Assembly: GCF_001424125.1 (NCBI RefSeq)
Contig: NZ_LMQI01000001.1
Span: 397,687-461,686 of the forward strand
Direction of reading: 5' to 3'
From: Cellulomonas sp. Leaf395
GTDB lineage: Bacteria; Actinomycetota; Actinomycetes; Actinomycetales; Cellulomonadaceae
Length of the DNA stretch: 64,000 nucleotides
The position numbers and the translations under genes were made by a program. The notes beneath the pieces are model-generated. The model did not search any database and was not told the DNA's origin. It was given only the letters and a program-made list of their open reading frames with translations. This document shows positions 1 through 8,006 of the stretch, one piece after another (positions within the stretch are counted from its first letter, which is position 1; each line of letters starts with the position of its first letter).

Positions 1-1203
1 CGCGTCGAGCGACGCCCGCAGGGCCGTCGGCAGGTCCGGGGCGCGCAGGGCGTGCGACGCCAGCTGCGACGACGGTCCGAGCGTGGGGTCGTCCCGCAGG
101 ACGCGCAGGTAGGCGCGGTGCAGCGACGACTGCTCGCCGGGCAGCAGGTCCGCGTACACGGCCTCGGCCAGCAGGGCGTGCCGGAACGCGATGAGCTCGT
201 CCTCGCCCACCAGGACGTGGTGCGTCACCGCCTCGCGCAGCGCCGTGTCGAACTCGCCAGGCCCACCGGGCACCGTCAGCTGCGGGTCCCCGTCGGCGGC
301 GACAGCTGCACGCAGGAGCGGCTCCGACACCCGGCGGCCCGCGGCCGACGCGATGCGCGCGAGTCTCTGGACCGACGGGTCGAGCAGCTCGAGGCGGGCG
401 CGCAGGACGTCCGCGAGCGACCACGGCAGCTCGTCGGCCTCGGCCCCGGCCTCCAGGAGCTCCTCCGCGAAGTACGCGTTGCCCTCGGAGCGGTCGATGA
501 CGCGGCGCAGCGTGGACTCCGTCAGCGGGGTGCCGCTCAGGGCGGTGGTGAACTCGCGCAGCTCGTCGTCGGTGAACGGCGACAGGTCGAGCCGCTCGAC
601 CCGGGGGTGGCGGCTCAGCTCCGTCGCGACGGGCCGCCACGGGTGGCGCCGGTGCAGATCGTCGGTCCGGTAGCTGGCAACCACGAGCAGGTGCTGGTCG
701 CGCAGCCGCGAGACGAGGAAGCGCAGCACGTCCCGGCTGGAGGCGTCGGCCCAGTGCAGGTCTTCGAGCACCAGCAGGAGCGGGTGCCCCGGTCGGCCGA
801 CCGCGCCGAGCACCTCGACCAGCCCGTCGAACAGCTGGAGCCGGTTCGACTGGTCGTCGGGGGCGGCACCCGAGCCGGACGGCCCGGGCAGCAGCCGTGC
901 GAGCGCGGGGCGGTTGGCCACGACTGCGCCGACCGTCTCGGGGTCGAGCGCGTAGAGCTGGGCCAGCGCCTCCGCGAACGGCAGGTACGGCAGCCCGATC
1001 TCCCCGAGGTCGACGCAGTGCACCACGACGACCCGTGCGCCGGCCGCGTCCGCCAGCTCGGCGACGTGCCGCAGGAGGCGGGTCTTGCCGACGCCCGCAT
1101 CGGCACCGATCAGCACCGTCGCGGGCTCGCCGACGCCCGCGCGCTGCAGCGCCAGCGAGAGCTGGTCGACCTGCTGCGCGCGGGCGACGAAGGGTGTGCT
1201 CAT
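1..1203 (-). CDS. LuxR-type STAND ATPase regulator, N-terminal part (cut by window edge)
   Basis: The product begins MSTPFVARAQQ and reads through to base 1 without a stop, so only the first 401 residues are visible. A Walker A motif GADAGVGKT has its lysine near residue 40, and a Walker B-like segment LLLVLEDLHWAD lies near residue 145. This is the AAA/STAND module found at the N-terminus of large LuxR-family (MalT-like) regulators, which usually end in a DNA-binding LuxR helix-turn-helix; that end lies outside the window. I chose the ATG at 1203 because it overlaps the TGA of the upstream small gene as ATGA, which suggests translational coupling. An in-frame ATG at 1218 is possible. The ligand and targets are unknown. 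Confidence 0.85.
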   Translation of the reverse strand, partial: MSTPFVARAQQVDQLSLALQRAGVGEPATVLIGADAGVGKTRLLRHVAELADAAGARVVVVHCVDLGEIGLPYLPFAEALAQLYALDPETVGAVVANRPALARLLPGPSGSGAAPDDQSNRLQLFDGLVEVLGAVGRPGHPLLLVLEDLHWADASSRDVLRFLVSRLRDQHLLVVASYRTDDLHRRHPWRPVATELSRHPRVERLDLSPFTDDELREFTTALSGTPLTESTLRRVIDRSEGNAYFAEELLEAGAEADELPWSLADVLRARLELLDPSVQRLARIASAAGRRVSEPLLRAAVAADGDPQLTVPGGPGEFDTALREAVTHHVLVGEDELIAFRHALLAEAVYADLLPGEQSSLHRAYLRVLRDDPTLGPSSQLASHALRAPDLPTALRASLDA

Positions 1204-1499
1204 CGAGCCACGTGCCATGACTCCGATCCTCGCAGCAGCCACCCACGCGCCGCACGCATCCGCGGGCGCGGGGTCCGCTGGGCACCGCTCGGGAAGGGCG
1301 CCGGGGTGAGTGCCGACGTGGGCGCGGTGGTCACCGAAGCGCCCGTGCTCGTGATCGTCGTGGCCGCGAGCAGGTCGTCGTGGTCGCCACCGCGCTGGTC
1401 GTGCGTGTCCCCGTAGGGGGTGTGGCGCAGCGCCGTGAACAGGCGCTCGTGACGGTAGGCGAGCTCGGCGTCGAGGCCAGGTCCCCAGAAGTCAGGCAT
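1200..1499 (-). CDS. small hypothetical protein, coupled to the LuxR regulator
   Basis: This 99-residue product begins MPDFWGPGLDAELAYRHERL. The start is supported by a strong ribosome binding site (AGGAGGA) directly upstream. The N-terminal half is acidic and tyrosine/histidine-rich; the C-terminal half is rich in Thr, Ser, Pro and Arg. I recognise no domain, signal peptide or membrane segment. Its stop overlaps the start of the STAND regulator by 4 bp, so the two are probably cotranscribed and the small protein may be a partner or sensor for the regulator. That role is inference. The good ribosome binding site and coupling argue for a real gene, although the C-terminal composition is less convincing. 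Confidence 0.6.
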   Translation of the reverse strand: MPDFWGPGLDAELAYRHERLFTALRHTPYGDTHDQRGGDHDDLLAATTITSTGASVTTAPTSALTPAPFPSGAQRTPRPRMRAARGWLLRGSESWHVAR

Positions 1500-1629
1500 G
1501 GTGTCCTCCTCATGAACGCCGGACGATCTGCCCGGCTCTCGTAGACAAGGAAGACTCTGGTCGTGAGGCGGTGATACCCGGATCGGGCAGGTCACCTGAT
1601 TCTGAGGACCAGCTTGACCCAGGGGGGCC

Positions 1630-1688
1630 CTGAGGTGGGTGGTCGGGCGCCTGAGGTCCTGAGCTCCTCGTCTGAGGTACCTCAGACG
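1630..1688. promoter_or_regulatory. phased CTGAGGT repeats ending in a 20-bp perfect palindrome
   Basis: CTGAGGT occurs at 1630, 1651 and 1672, exactly 21 bp (two helical turns) apart. The last copy is the left arm of a perfect 20-bp palindrome, CGTCTGAGGTACCTCAGACG (1669-1688). A related CTGAGGA lies at 1602. The array is in the divergent gap between the small gene/STAND regulator pair and the VOC gene, and the palindrome sits about 35 bp upstream of the VOC start codon. This looks like a cooperative operator; the cognate protein is unknown. Confidence 0.6.
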
Positions 1689-1712
1689 GAGCCGACGGGG
1701 CACGATGGGCGG

Positions 1713-2078
1713 ATGGGACTCGTGCAGGTCGCCCAGCACGCGGAGGACCTCGACCGCGCCGCCGCGTTCTACGCCGACCTGCTCGGCCGCCCGCCGACCG
1801 CGAGGTTCGACCCACCGGGCCTGCTGTTCTTCGACCTCGACGGCGTCCGGCTGCTGCTCGACGTGGGTGCGCCGTCCGCCCTGCTCTACCTGCGGGTCGA
1901 TGACGTGGCCGCGACCGTCGACCGGCTGAGCGGCCAGGGCGTCGTCGTGGTGTCGGAGCCGCGCGTGATCTTCCGCCACGAGGACGACACCCTCGGCCCA
2001 GCGGGGACCGACGAGTGGCACGCCTTCGTCCGCGACTCCGAGGGCAACCTCGTCGGCCTGGTCAGCCAGCTGTCCTAG
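1713..2078 (+). CDS. VOC (glyoxalase/bleomycin-resistance fold) family protein
   Basis: This 121-residue protein begins MGLVQVAQHAEDLDRAAAFY and has the single-module vicinal oxygen chelate pattern: an N-terminal beta strand, the AAAFYADLLG helix, a hydrophobic strand LLFFDLDGVRLLL, and a C-terminal RDSEGNLVGLVSQ segment. Family members include glyoxalases, dioxygenases and antibiotic-binding proteins; the substrate cannot be told from sequence. The ATG at 1713 follows CACGAT (1701-1706) at the spacing expected of a -10 for leaderless transcription. The upstream phased repeats may control it. Confidence 0.85.
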   Translation: MGLVQVAQHAEDLDRAAAFYADLLGRPPTARFDPPGLLFFDLDGVRLLLDVGAPSALLYLRVDDVAATVDRLSGQGVVVVSEPRVIFRHEDDTLGPAGTDEWHAFVRDSEGNLVGLVSQLS

Positions 2079-2170
2079 GGGCCGAGCGTCCGGGCTTGGT
2101 CAGGCCGTTCACCCGAACGCGTCGGCGGTCCCCCCAAGCAGGAACGGACCAGGTCGGGCAGGCTGGGCGC

Positions 2171-2611
2171 GTGGGTGATGTGCGGGACCTCCGAAGTGCC
2201 AAGAGCGCGCGCCGTCGAGACGCGCACGTCGTCGACGACGAGCTCGTCGTCGACGCCGAGCGCTCCGCACCCCGAACCGCGCGGCACTGGGTGATGCGGA
2301 CCATCGCCGGTGCCGGGGTCGGCGGGGCGTCGAACCAGGTGGTCGAGCTGCTCACGGGCGAGCTGGTGTCCAACGCCGTCGTGCACGGTCCCCATTCCGG
2401 GTCGGTGCGCGTGCAGGTCCGCATCGACGGCGAGGTCGTGCGGGTCGGCGTCCGGGACAGCGGTGGCGGCACCCCGACGGTCGGGCACCCCGAGCCGACC
2501 GCCCCGAGCGGGCGCGGACTGGCTCTCGTCGAGGCGCTCTCGTCGGCCTGGGGCACGCAGCTCCATGCCGACGGCAAGACGGTCTGGTTCGAGGTCCACA
2601 CCTACGAGTGA
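2171..2611 (+). CDS. RsbW-like ATP-binding protein (HATPase_c_2)
   Basis: The product is about 146 residues with a single GHKL-type ATPase domain. The N-box-like motif ELVSNAVVHG is followed by VGVRDSGGG and a GRGLALVEALS segment. Stand-alone proteins of this kind in actinobacteria act as anti-sigma factors or serine kinases in partner-switching systems. No anti-anti-sigma factor or alternative sigma gene adjoins it, so its partner is unknown. The start is uncertain: I took the GTG at 2171, which gives a length normal for the family, and the frame is open further upstream. Confidence 0.75.
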   Translation: MGDVRDLRSAKSARRRDAHVVDDELVVDAERSAPRTARHWVMRTIAGAGVGGASNQVVELLTGELVSNAVVHGPHSGSVRVQVRIDGEVVRVGVRDSGGGTPTVGHPEPTAPSGRGLALVEALSSAWGTQLHADGKTVWFEVHTYE

Positions 2612-2680
2612 GGGGCGCGTCGCGTCGACACGCCCGGGTTTTCCGGACGTGCCGGATCTCACGCACCGGCCCGTCGCGCC

Positions 2681-2720
2681 CTGCTCACGGGTGCTCACCG
2701 GTGCTCACGGCTGCTCGCGT
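2681..2720. repeat. four tandem 10-bp repeats upstream of the ParA-like gene
   Basis: The copies are CTGCTCACGG, GTGCTCACCG, GTGCTCACGG and CTGCTCGCGT, one per helical turn. They lie in the 219-bp gap before the ParA-like gene, about 110 bp upstream of its ATG. A possible -10 (TAGTTT) is at 2788. Helical phasing suggests a protein-binding site; no factor is known. Confidence 0.45.
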
Positions 2721-2830
2721 GGCGGCGTGGCACCATCCGTACTGCGCTGGCCTGCGGTTCCACGGTGCACGCCGGGCCTGCGCAGCGTAGTTTCGTGGGC
2801 GGACTACCGGGAGCGAGGGGCAACCACAAC

Positions 2831-4426
2831 ATGAGTGACGGCACCGACGGCAAGAACGCGTCGACGACGACCACCCGACTGCCCGACATCCGGGCCGAGG
2901 TGCGGGAGGACGGGACCGGCGAGATCTCCATCGACGGCGTCGTCGAGCGGGTGCGGATGGCGAACCTCGCCGAGGCGGGTGCAGCGATCACGACCAGGAT
3001 CGCGGAGCTCGCGGGGTCCGTCGGGCGGCCGGTACCCGTGCAGGTGCGCGACCCCGACGGGGTCTGGTCGCTCGTGATCCACGCGGACGGACTGGTGGAC
3101 GAGGCGCCCGGTGCGCTCGACGATCCCGACACTGAGGGCGACGGCCCGACCCGCGACGCCGAGCCCGGCGCCGACGACTCCGCGGCGAAGCCCGGTCCTG
3201 CTCGCGCCGGGACGGCCGACGCGTCGGGTGCGAGACGGCCGACGCCGTCGGCCACCGCGTTGCTGACCGCCCCGTCGCCGCCACCGTCCGCGGGAGACCC
3301 GGCGCCGCCGTCGTCGACGCCGTCCGCGGGCATCTCCCCGGTCCCGGCATCGTCCGGCCCCGCCAGCGGCCCGACACCGACCGCGACGCGCGGACCTGCG
3401 GCGACGCGCGCGACGACCGTCAACCCGCCCTCCCCGGACATCGACCCGGCCACGGGGACGGGGACGACTCCGTCGGGACCGGCCCAGCCGCTCCCGACGC
3501 TCGACGACCTCCTCGCCGCACGCCACCCGGCTGCCGCCGGCGGACCGGCCGAGCACGGCTGGCGGGCCGGGATCCGGCGGCTCACCTTCGGGGGGATCTC
3601 CCCGGGACCCGGGCGCGACGAGCGTCAGCGACGCATCGCCGCGGCCTCCGTGCGGCGGACGCTCGACGGCCCCAAGACGATCGTGGTCATCAACCCCAAG
3701 GGCGGCGCCCACAAGACGACCGCGACCATGCTGCTCGCGGCGACGTTCGGCCTCCAGCGCGGCGGGTACACGCTGGCCTGGGACAACAACGAGACCCGCG
3801 GGACCCTCGGGTGGCGCTCCTCGCACGCCGACCACACCCGCACGGCCGTCGACCTCCTGAACGCCCTGCCGGCGCTCGGGCCCGCGGGCGCCGTGCGCAT
3901 CGGGGACCTCGACGGGTTCGTGCGCACGCAGCCCAGCGAGCAGTTCGACGTCCTGGCGTCCGACGAGAACTCCGCGTCGGGGTCGTCCGTCGACGCGGAC
4001 TCCTTCACGTCGCTGCACGAGGTGCTCTCCCGCTTCTACCGGGTCCTCGTCATCGACACCGGCAACAACATGCGGGCCTCGAACTGGCAGGCCGCGGTCG
4101 GCGCGGCCGATCAGATCGTGGTCGTCTCCACGGTGCGCGAGGACACCGCGCAGTCGGCCGCGTGGGCGCTCGACGCGCTCCGCGCCACCGGGCACGACGA
4201 GGCCGTCCGACGCGCGGTCACGGTCCTGTCCGCCCCGGAGCCGAAGGTCGACAAGGACCTCCAGAAGCGGCTCCGCTCCCACTTCGGAGCTCTCACCCGG
4301 GCCGTGCTCGACGTGCCGCACGACAAGGCGCTCGTCGCCGGTGGCCCCATCGACTACGACGCGCTGAGCACGACGACGCGCGACGCCTGGCTCCGCGTGA
4401 CCGCGGTGGTCGCCGACGGCCTCTGA
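2831..4426 (+). CDS. ParA/MinD-like P-loop ATPase with Pro-rich linker
   Basis: This 531-residue protein has three parts. Residues 1-95 form an acidic N-terminal domain. Residues 95-240 form a Pro/Ala/Thr-rich linker. The rest is a SIMIBI ATPase domain. The deviant Walker A is NPKGGAHKTT (lysine near 290), followed by WDNNETRGTLGW, VLVIDTGNN and a late DVPHDKALVAGG segment. These features match large actinobacterial ParA/MinD-like proteins, some of which are linked to type VII secretion or to positioning. No ParB, parS or ESX gene is visible nearby. In the P-loop, histidine occupies the place of the usual second glycine (KGGxGKT). The ATG at 2831 was chosen for its fit to the start of the conserved region. 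Confidence 0.75.
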   Translation: MSDGTDGKNASTTTTRLPDIRAEVREDGTGEISIDGVVERVRMANLAEAGAAITTRIAELAGSVGRPVPVQVRDPDGVWSLVIHADGLVDEAPGALDDPDTEGDGPTRDAEPGADDSAAKPGPARAGTADASGARRPTPSATALLTAPSPPPSAGDPAPPSSTPSAGISPVPASSGPASGPTPTATRGPAATRATTVNPPSPDIDPATGTGTTPSGPAQPLPTLDDLLAARHPAAAGGPAEHGWRAGIRRLTFGGISPGPGRDERQRRIAAASVRRTLDGPKTIVVINPKGGAHKTTATMLLAATFGLQRGGYTLAWDNNETRGTLGWRSSHADHTRTAVDLLNALPALGPAGAVRIGDLDGFVRTQPSEQFDVLASDENSASGSSVDADSFTSLHEVLSRFYRVLVIDTGNNMRASNWQAAVGAADQIVVVSTVREDTAQSAAWALDALRATGHDEAVRRAVTVLSAPEPKVDKDLQKRLRSHFGALTRAVLDVPHDKALVAGGPIDYDALSTTTRDAWLRVTAVVADGL

Positions 4427-4526
4427 CAGCTCGCGGCGGCGATTTCTCGCACCCTGCTGCAAGATCCGGGGTCGTCGCGACAGAGTGCAGGTGTAGGCCT
4501 TCGACCGACACCACCCTGGGAGCACC

Positions 4527-5093
4527 GTGCCGTCGCCGATACCGAGCACGCCGGAGAGCGAGACGTCGCTCGCGCACGGCGACCGGACGCCGACCGACGA
4601 ACCGGTGGGCTCCGTCCACGACGCGGCCTGGTTCGAGGCGCTCGTCCGTCAGCACGCCACCGCGGTGCACCGGTTCGTGGTCCGTCGCGCGGGTCGCGAC
4701 GACGCGGAGGACCTGGCGGCGGACGTGCTCACGGTCGCATGGCGCCGTCGCGCGGACGTGCCGGACGGCGCCGAGCTGCCGTGGCTGTACCGCACCGCGG
4801 GGTTCGTCGTCGCCAACCACCGCCGCAAGGGCCGCCCCGTCCCGGTCGCTGACGTGCCGGACGACGTCGACTCCGACGACCCGGCCGTCCGCGCGGTCCA
4901 GGAGGAGCGCGTGCGTGAGGTGCTCGGCGCGCTGAGCCCACGCGACCGGGAGATCCTGCTGCTGAACGCGTGGGAGGGCCTGACGGGCGACGCGCTGGCC
5001 CAGGTGCTGGGCATCGGCCGCGGCGGCGCCGACGCCGCACTGAGCCGCGCCCGAGCCCGCCTCCGCGAGGCGTGGGCATCGGCTGAAGCCTGA
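4527..5093 (+). CDS. ECF-type RNA polymerase sigma factor
   Basis: This 188-residue protein has sigma region 2 (FEALVRQHATAVHRFVVRRA and DDAEDLAADVLTVAWRR) and region 4 (LGALSPRDREILLLNAWEGL and GIGRGGADAALSRARARL). The length is typical of ECF sigma factors. The GTG start has a GGGAG upstream. The next gene on the same strand encodes a single-pass membrane protein that is a plausible anti-sigma or co-regulator, although it lacks a zinc anti-sigma motif that I can see. The inducing signal is unknown. Confidence 0.9.
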   Translation: MPSPIPSTPESETSLAHGDRTPTDEPVGSVHDAAWFEALVRQHATAVHRFVVRRAGRDDAEDLAADVLTVAWRRRADVPDGAELPWLYRTAGFVVANHRRKGRPVPVADVPDDVDSDDPAVRAVQEERVREVLGALSPRDREILLLNAWEGLTGDALAQVLGIGRGGADAALSRARARLREAWASAEA

Positions 5094-5155
5094 CCCCGTC
5101 CTCCGGACCGCGCCCCCCGGATCCCGCCCGACCGTCAGCCCAGATCGGCACTTTC

Positions 5156-5191
5156 CGACGAGATCGGTAGTTGAAACTGCCGATCTCGTCG
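5156..5191. repeat. long intergenic hairpin between sigma factor and partner gene
   Basis: The arms CGACGAGATCGG (5156-5167) and CCGATCTCGTCG (5180-5191) are perfectly complementary. The stem extends inward by five more pairs, one of them G-U, around a GAA loop. Partial copies of the AGATCGGCA core flank it on both sides (near 5141 and 5194), so this may be a dispersed palindromic element rather than a simple terminator. No T-run follows. Confidence 0.65.
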
Positions 5192-5284
5192 CAGACTGCC
5201 GATCTCGCGGGCGGCCCGGGTGCAAGGGGGCGGCTGGTCGGGACACAGGAGGGGTACAGGCAACCCGAACCAGGAGGCAGGGCC

Positions 5285-6760
5285 GTGGACGACCGCACCG
5301 AGCACGAGAAGGCAGGCAGCAGCACGCCGGACGCCACCCCTGACGGCACGGGGGTCGAGGCCGCCGGGCGCGCGGAGACCCCGGACGCCGGCGGGCCGGA
5401 CGTCGCGTTCGCACGGCTGCAGGCGGCGGACCCGGCGGCGGGGGTGGACCCGAACCTGCCCGCGCTGTACGCGGCGGTGTCGGACCGGACGGGGGTGGCC
5501 GTCACGACGCCGGGTGACGAGCTCGCGGCTCGCCGGGCCCGTCGCGCACCGCGCTGGCTGCAGGTCGCGGCCGCGGTCGCGGGCGTGGCCGTCGTCGGCG
5601 GCGCCAGCTACGCGTACGGCCTGAACAGTGCGCCGGAGACGGTCACGGCCGCGCCGGCGATCTCGCTGGACAACGGCGGGGCACCGGACGCGGCGGCGCA
5701 GGAGATGGCACCGATGGCCGACGACGCCGCGACGAGCATGGCCGCCGACGCGAAGCTGATGTACCCGTGGTGGGGTGGCCGGACCGTGTTCACGGCGAGC
5801 GGGCTGTCCGGCGAGGGTGGCTCGGGCGCCGCGTGGGGGTTCGACGCGGCGGGCACGTACTCGGAGGCGACGGTCGCGGCGGCGGCTGCGACGCTCGGGG
5901 TCGCGGGGCAGCCGCGCCTCGAGTACGGCACGTGGTCCGTGGGCCCGAACGACGGCTCGGGTGCGTCGGTGTCACTGTCGGCGGACGGCCTCGCGAGCCT
6001 GTCCTACTACGACCCGACGAGGGACCCGTGGAACTGCGTGCGGTCCGCGCCCGACAGCATCGGCGAGCCGGAGACGGGGGCCGCCGAGGACCCGGTCGAG
6101 GGTGCCGTCGCCGTGCCGGAGCCCGCGATCATCGACCCGCCGGCGGAGTGCACGACGTCGGAGCCCGCCCCGACGGGTGACGCGGCGATCGCGCAGGCGA
6201 AGGACACCCTGTCGTCCGTCGGCGTCGATCCCGCGGGCTACCAGTTCACGGCCTCGACCGACCCGGGCAGCGTCCAGGTCACCAACGTCACGGCCAGCCA
6301 GGTCCTCGACGGCCAGCAGACGGGGGTCACCGCCAGCGTCACGCTCGTGGCCGACGGCGTGCAGTCGCTGTACGCGCCGCTGGCCCCGCTGGTCGAGCTG
6401 GGCAGCTACGACGTCGTCAGCCCGACCGAGGCCGTCGCCCGGCTGGGCGACCCGCGGTTCGGCGCGTCGGGCGGCGGCGGCGTGATGCCGCTCGCGGCTG
6501 AGGGCGTGCGGGCCGACGACTCCGTCTCGTCGATGCCGGTCGAGCCGACCGTCCCCCCGACTCCGAGCCCCGGCAGCCCGCTGGCGTGGCCGGTGCAGGA
6601 GGTCACGCTGGTCTCGGCCCGGCTCGGGGTCGCGCTGACGACGCTGCCGACGGGTGCGTCCGTGCTGGTGCCGTCGTACGAGCTCGCCGACGCGGACGGG
6701 GTCACGTGGAGCGTGATCGCGGTGGTCGACGACCAGCTGGACTTCTCCGCGGTGGGCTGA
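5285..6760 (+). CDS. membrane-anchored hypothetical protein, likely partner of the ECF sigma factor
   Basis: This 491-residue protein has a cytoplasmic N-terminus of about 90 residues, one transmembrane helix (WLQVAAAVAGVAVVGGASYA, near 91-110) and a long extracytoplasmic domain rich in Ala, Gly, Ser, Thr and Pro. That topology and the position after an ECF sigma gene fit an anti-sigma or signal-sensing role. The cytoplasmic part shows no HxxxCxxC zinc anti-sigma motif. The extracytoplasmic part is not a family I recognise. The GTG at 5285 is preceded by GGAGG. A strong hairpin downstream closes the unit. Confidence 0.7.
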   Translation: MDDRTEHEKAGSSTPDATPDGTGVEAAGRAETPDAGGPDVAFARLQAADPAAGVDPNLPALYAAVSDRTGVAVTTPGDELAARRARRAPRWLQVAAAVAGVAVVGGASYAYGLNSAPETVTAAPAISLDNGGAPDAAAQEMAPMADDAATSMAADAKLMYPWWGGRTVFTASGLSGEGGSGAAWGFDAAGTYSEATVAAAAATLGVAGQPRLEYGTWSVGPNDGSGASVSLSADGLASLSYYDPTRDPWNCVRSAPDSIGEPETGAAEDPVEGAVAVPEPAIIDPPAECTTSEPAPTGDAAIAQAKDTLSSVGVDPAGYQFTASTDPGSVQVTNVTASQVLDGQQTGVTASVTLVADGVQSLYAPLAPLVELGSYDVVSPTEAVARLGDPRFGASGGGGVMPLAAEGVRADDSVSSMPVEPTVPPTPSPGSPLAWPVQEVTLVSARLGVALTTLPTGASVLVPSYELADADGVTWSVIAVVDDQLDFSAVG

Positions 6761-6773
6761 CCCCCGGGAGGAC

Positions 6774-6828
6774 GCGCACGGGGGCCGGTCGACGTCGGAG
6801 GGGACGTCGACCGGCCGTCGTCGTGCGC
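6774..6828. terminator. strong hairpin terminator after the sigma/membrane protein pair
   Basis: A perfect 14-bp stem pairs GGCCGGTCGACGTC (6783-6796) with 6803-6816 around a GGAGGG loop. Outer arms GCGCACG (6774-6780) and CGTGCGC (6822-6828) extend it. There is no long U-tract, as is usual in actinobacteria. Confidence 0.75.
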
Positions 6829-6886
6829 CGGAGCCGGTCCTCCCTCCGGACGACCTCTGGTCGGTGGTTCCTGCCAGACTCGGCCC

Positions 6887-7837
6887 ATGGCCGAACGCAC
6901 TGAAAAGCTGCTCCTGCTGGACACCGCGTCGCTGTACTTCCGGGCGTACTTCGGGGTCCCCGACTCGGTGAAGGCGCCGGACGGGACGCCCGTCAACGCG
7001 GTCCGCGGGCTGCTGGACATGATCGCGACCCTGGTGACCGCCCACCGCCCGACGCGGCTCGTCATGTGCTGGGACGACGACTGGCGCCCGCAGTTCCGGG
7101 TCGACGCGATCCCGTCGTACAAGGCGCACCGCGTGGCGGTCGAGGTGCCGGGAACGACGGGCGCCGAGGAGATCCCGGACACCCTGGCGCCGCAGGTCCC
7201 GATCATCGTCGAGGTGCTGGCGGCGCTCGGGATCGCGCGGATCGGCGTGCCCGGCTACGAGGCCGACGACGTCATCGGCACCCTGGTCGCACGGGAGGTG
7301 GCGAAGAAGGACCCCGCCGCCGTCGAGGTGATCACGGGGGACCGGGACCTGTTCCAGCTGGTCGACGACTCCGTCCCGGTGCGCGTGCTCTACACCATCC
7401 GTGGCATCAAGGACCTGATGGCGGTCGACCAGGCGCTGCTGCAGGAGAAGTACGCGGTCCCGTCGGGACCTGCCTACGCGGACATGGCGGTGCTGCGCGG
7501 GGACCCGAGCGACGGGCTGCCGGGCGTGCCGGGGATCGGGGAGAAGACGGCCGCGCAGCTGATCCACCGGTACGGGTCGCTGGCCGGCATCCTCGCCGCG
7601 CGCGACGCCGGCGACCCCGGCCTCACGGCGACGCAGCGGAAGCGTCTCGTGGAGGCTGCGGACTACCTGACGGTCGCGCCGGCGGTCGTGCGGGTCGCGC
7701 CGGACGCACCCGTCGGGGACGTCGACGACCGGCTGCCGCACGTCGTCGCGGACGCCGACACGCTCGTCGCTCTGGCCGAGCGATGGGGTCTCTCGTCGAG
7801 CGTGAAGCGCGTGGTGGACGCGCTCGCGCTGGGCTGA
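6887..7837 (+). CDS. 5'-3' exonuclease (Pol I N-terminal-like, stand-alone)
   Basis: This 316-residue protein is a complete 5'-3' exonuclease/flap nuclease without a polymerase domain. The acidic metal-binding motifs are visible: LLLLDTASLYFRAYF at the N-terminus, VPGYEADDVIGTLV, VEVITGDRDLFQLVDD, and the helix-hairpin-helix region GDPSDGLPGVPGIGEKTA. The fold acts on flap or RNA-primer 5' ends. Such proteins are common next to a separate full-length polA in actinobacteria. It stands alone between two hairpins. Confidence 0.92.
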   Translation: MAERTEKLLLLDTASLYFRAYFGVPDSVKAPDGTPVNAVRGLLDMIATLVTAHRPTRLVMCWDDDWRPQFRVDAIPSYKAHRVAVEVPGTTGAEEIPDTLAPQVPIIVEVLAALGIARIGVPGYEADDVIGTLVAREVAKKDPAAVEVITGDRDLFQLVDDSVPVRVLYTIRGIKDLMAVDQALLQEKYAVPSGPAYADMAVLRGDPSDGLPGVPGIGEKTAAQLIHRYGSLAGILAARDAGDPGLTATQRKRLVEAADYLTVAPAVVRVAPDAPVGDVDDRLPHVVADADTLVALAERWGLSSSVKRVVDALALG

Positions 7838-7917
7838 CGGGGTCACCCGGACGGGTGAAATGGGCCGAACGGGTGGAAGCCGGGCGTATCAGACAGGGGT
7901 GTCCGTCCTCCTGCTGT

Positions 7918-7945
7918 GACGTGGTTACCGACCGGTAGCCACGTC
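7918..7945. promoter_or_regulatory. dyad upstream of the DoxX gene
   Basis: GACGTGG-T-TACC-GACC-GGTA-G-CCACGTC forms a nearly perfect inverted repeat 61 bp upstream of the DoxX start. It could be an operator or a terminator for the exonuclease gene. ACGGGTG is also repeated near 7852 and 7869. The regulator is unknown. Confidence 0.4.
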
Positions 7946-8006
7946 CCGCCGGCGACGAGACCGGCGCCGCACCCCGACCGCGGGTGCTGACCGGAAAGGC
8001 ACGACC

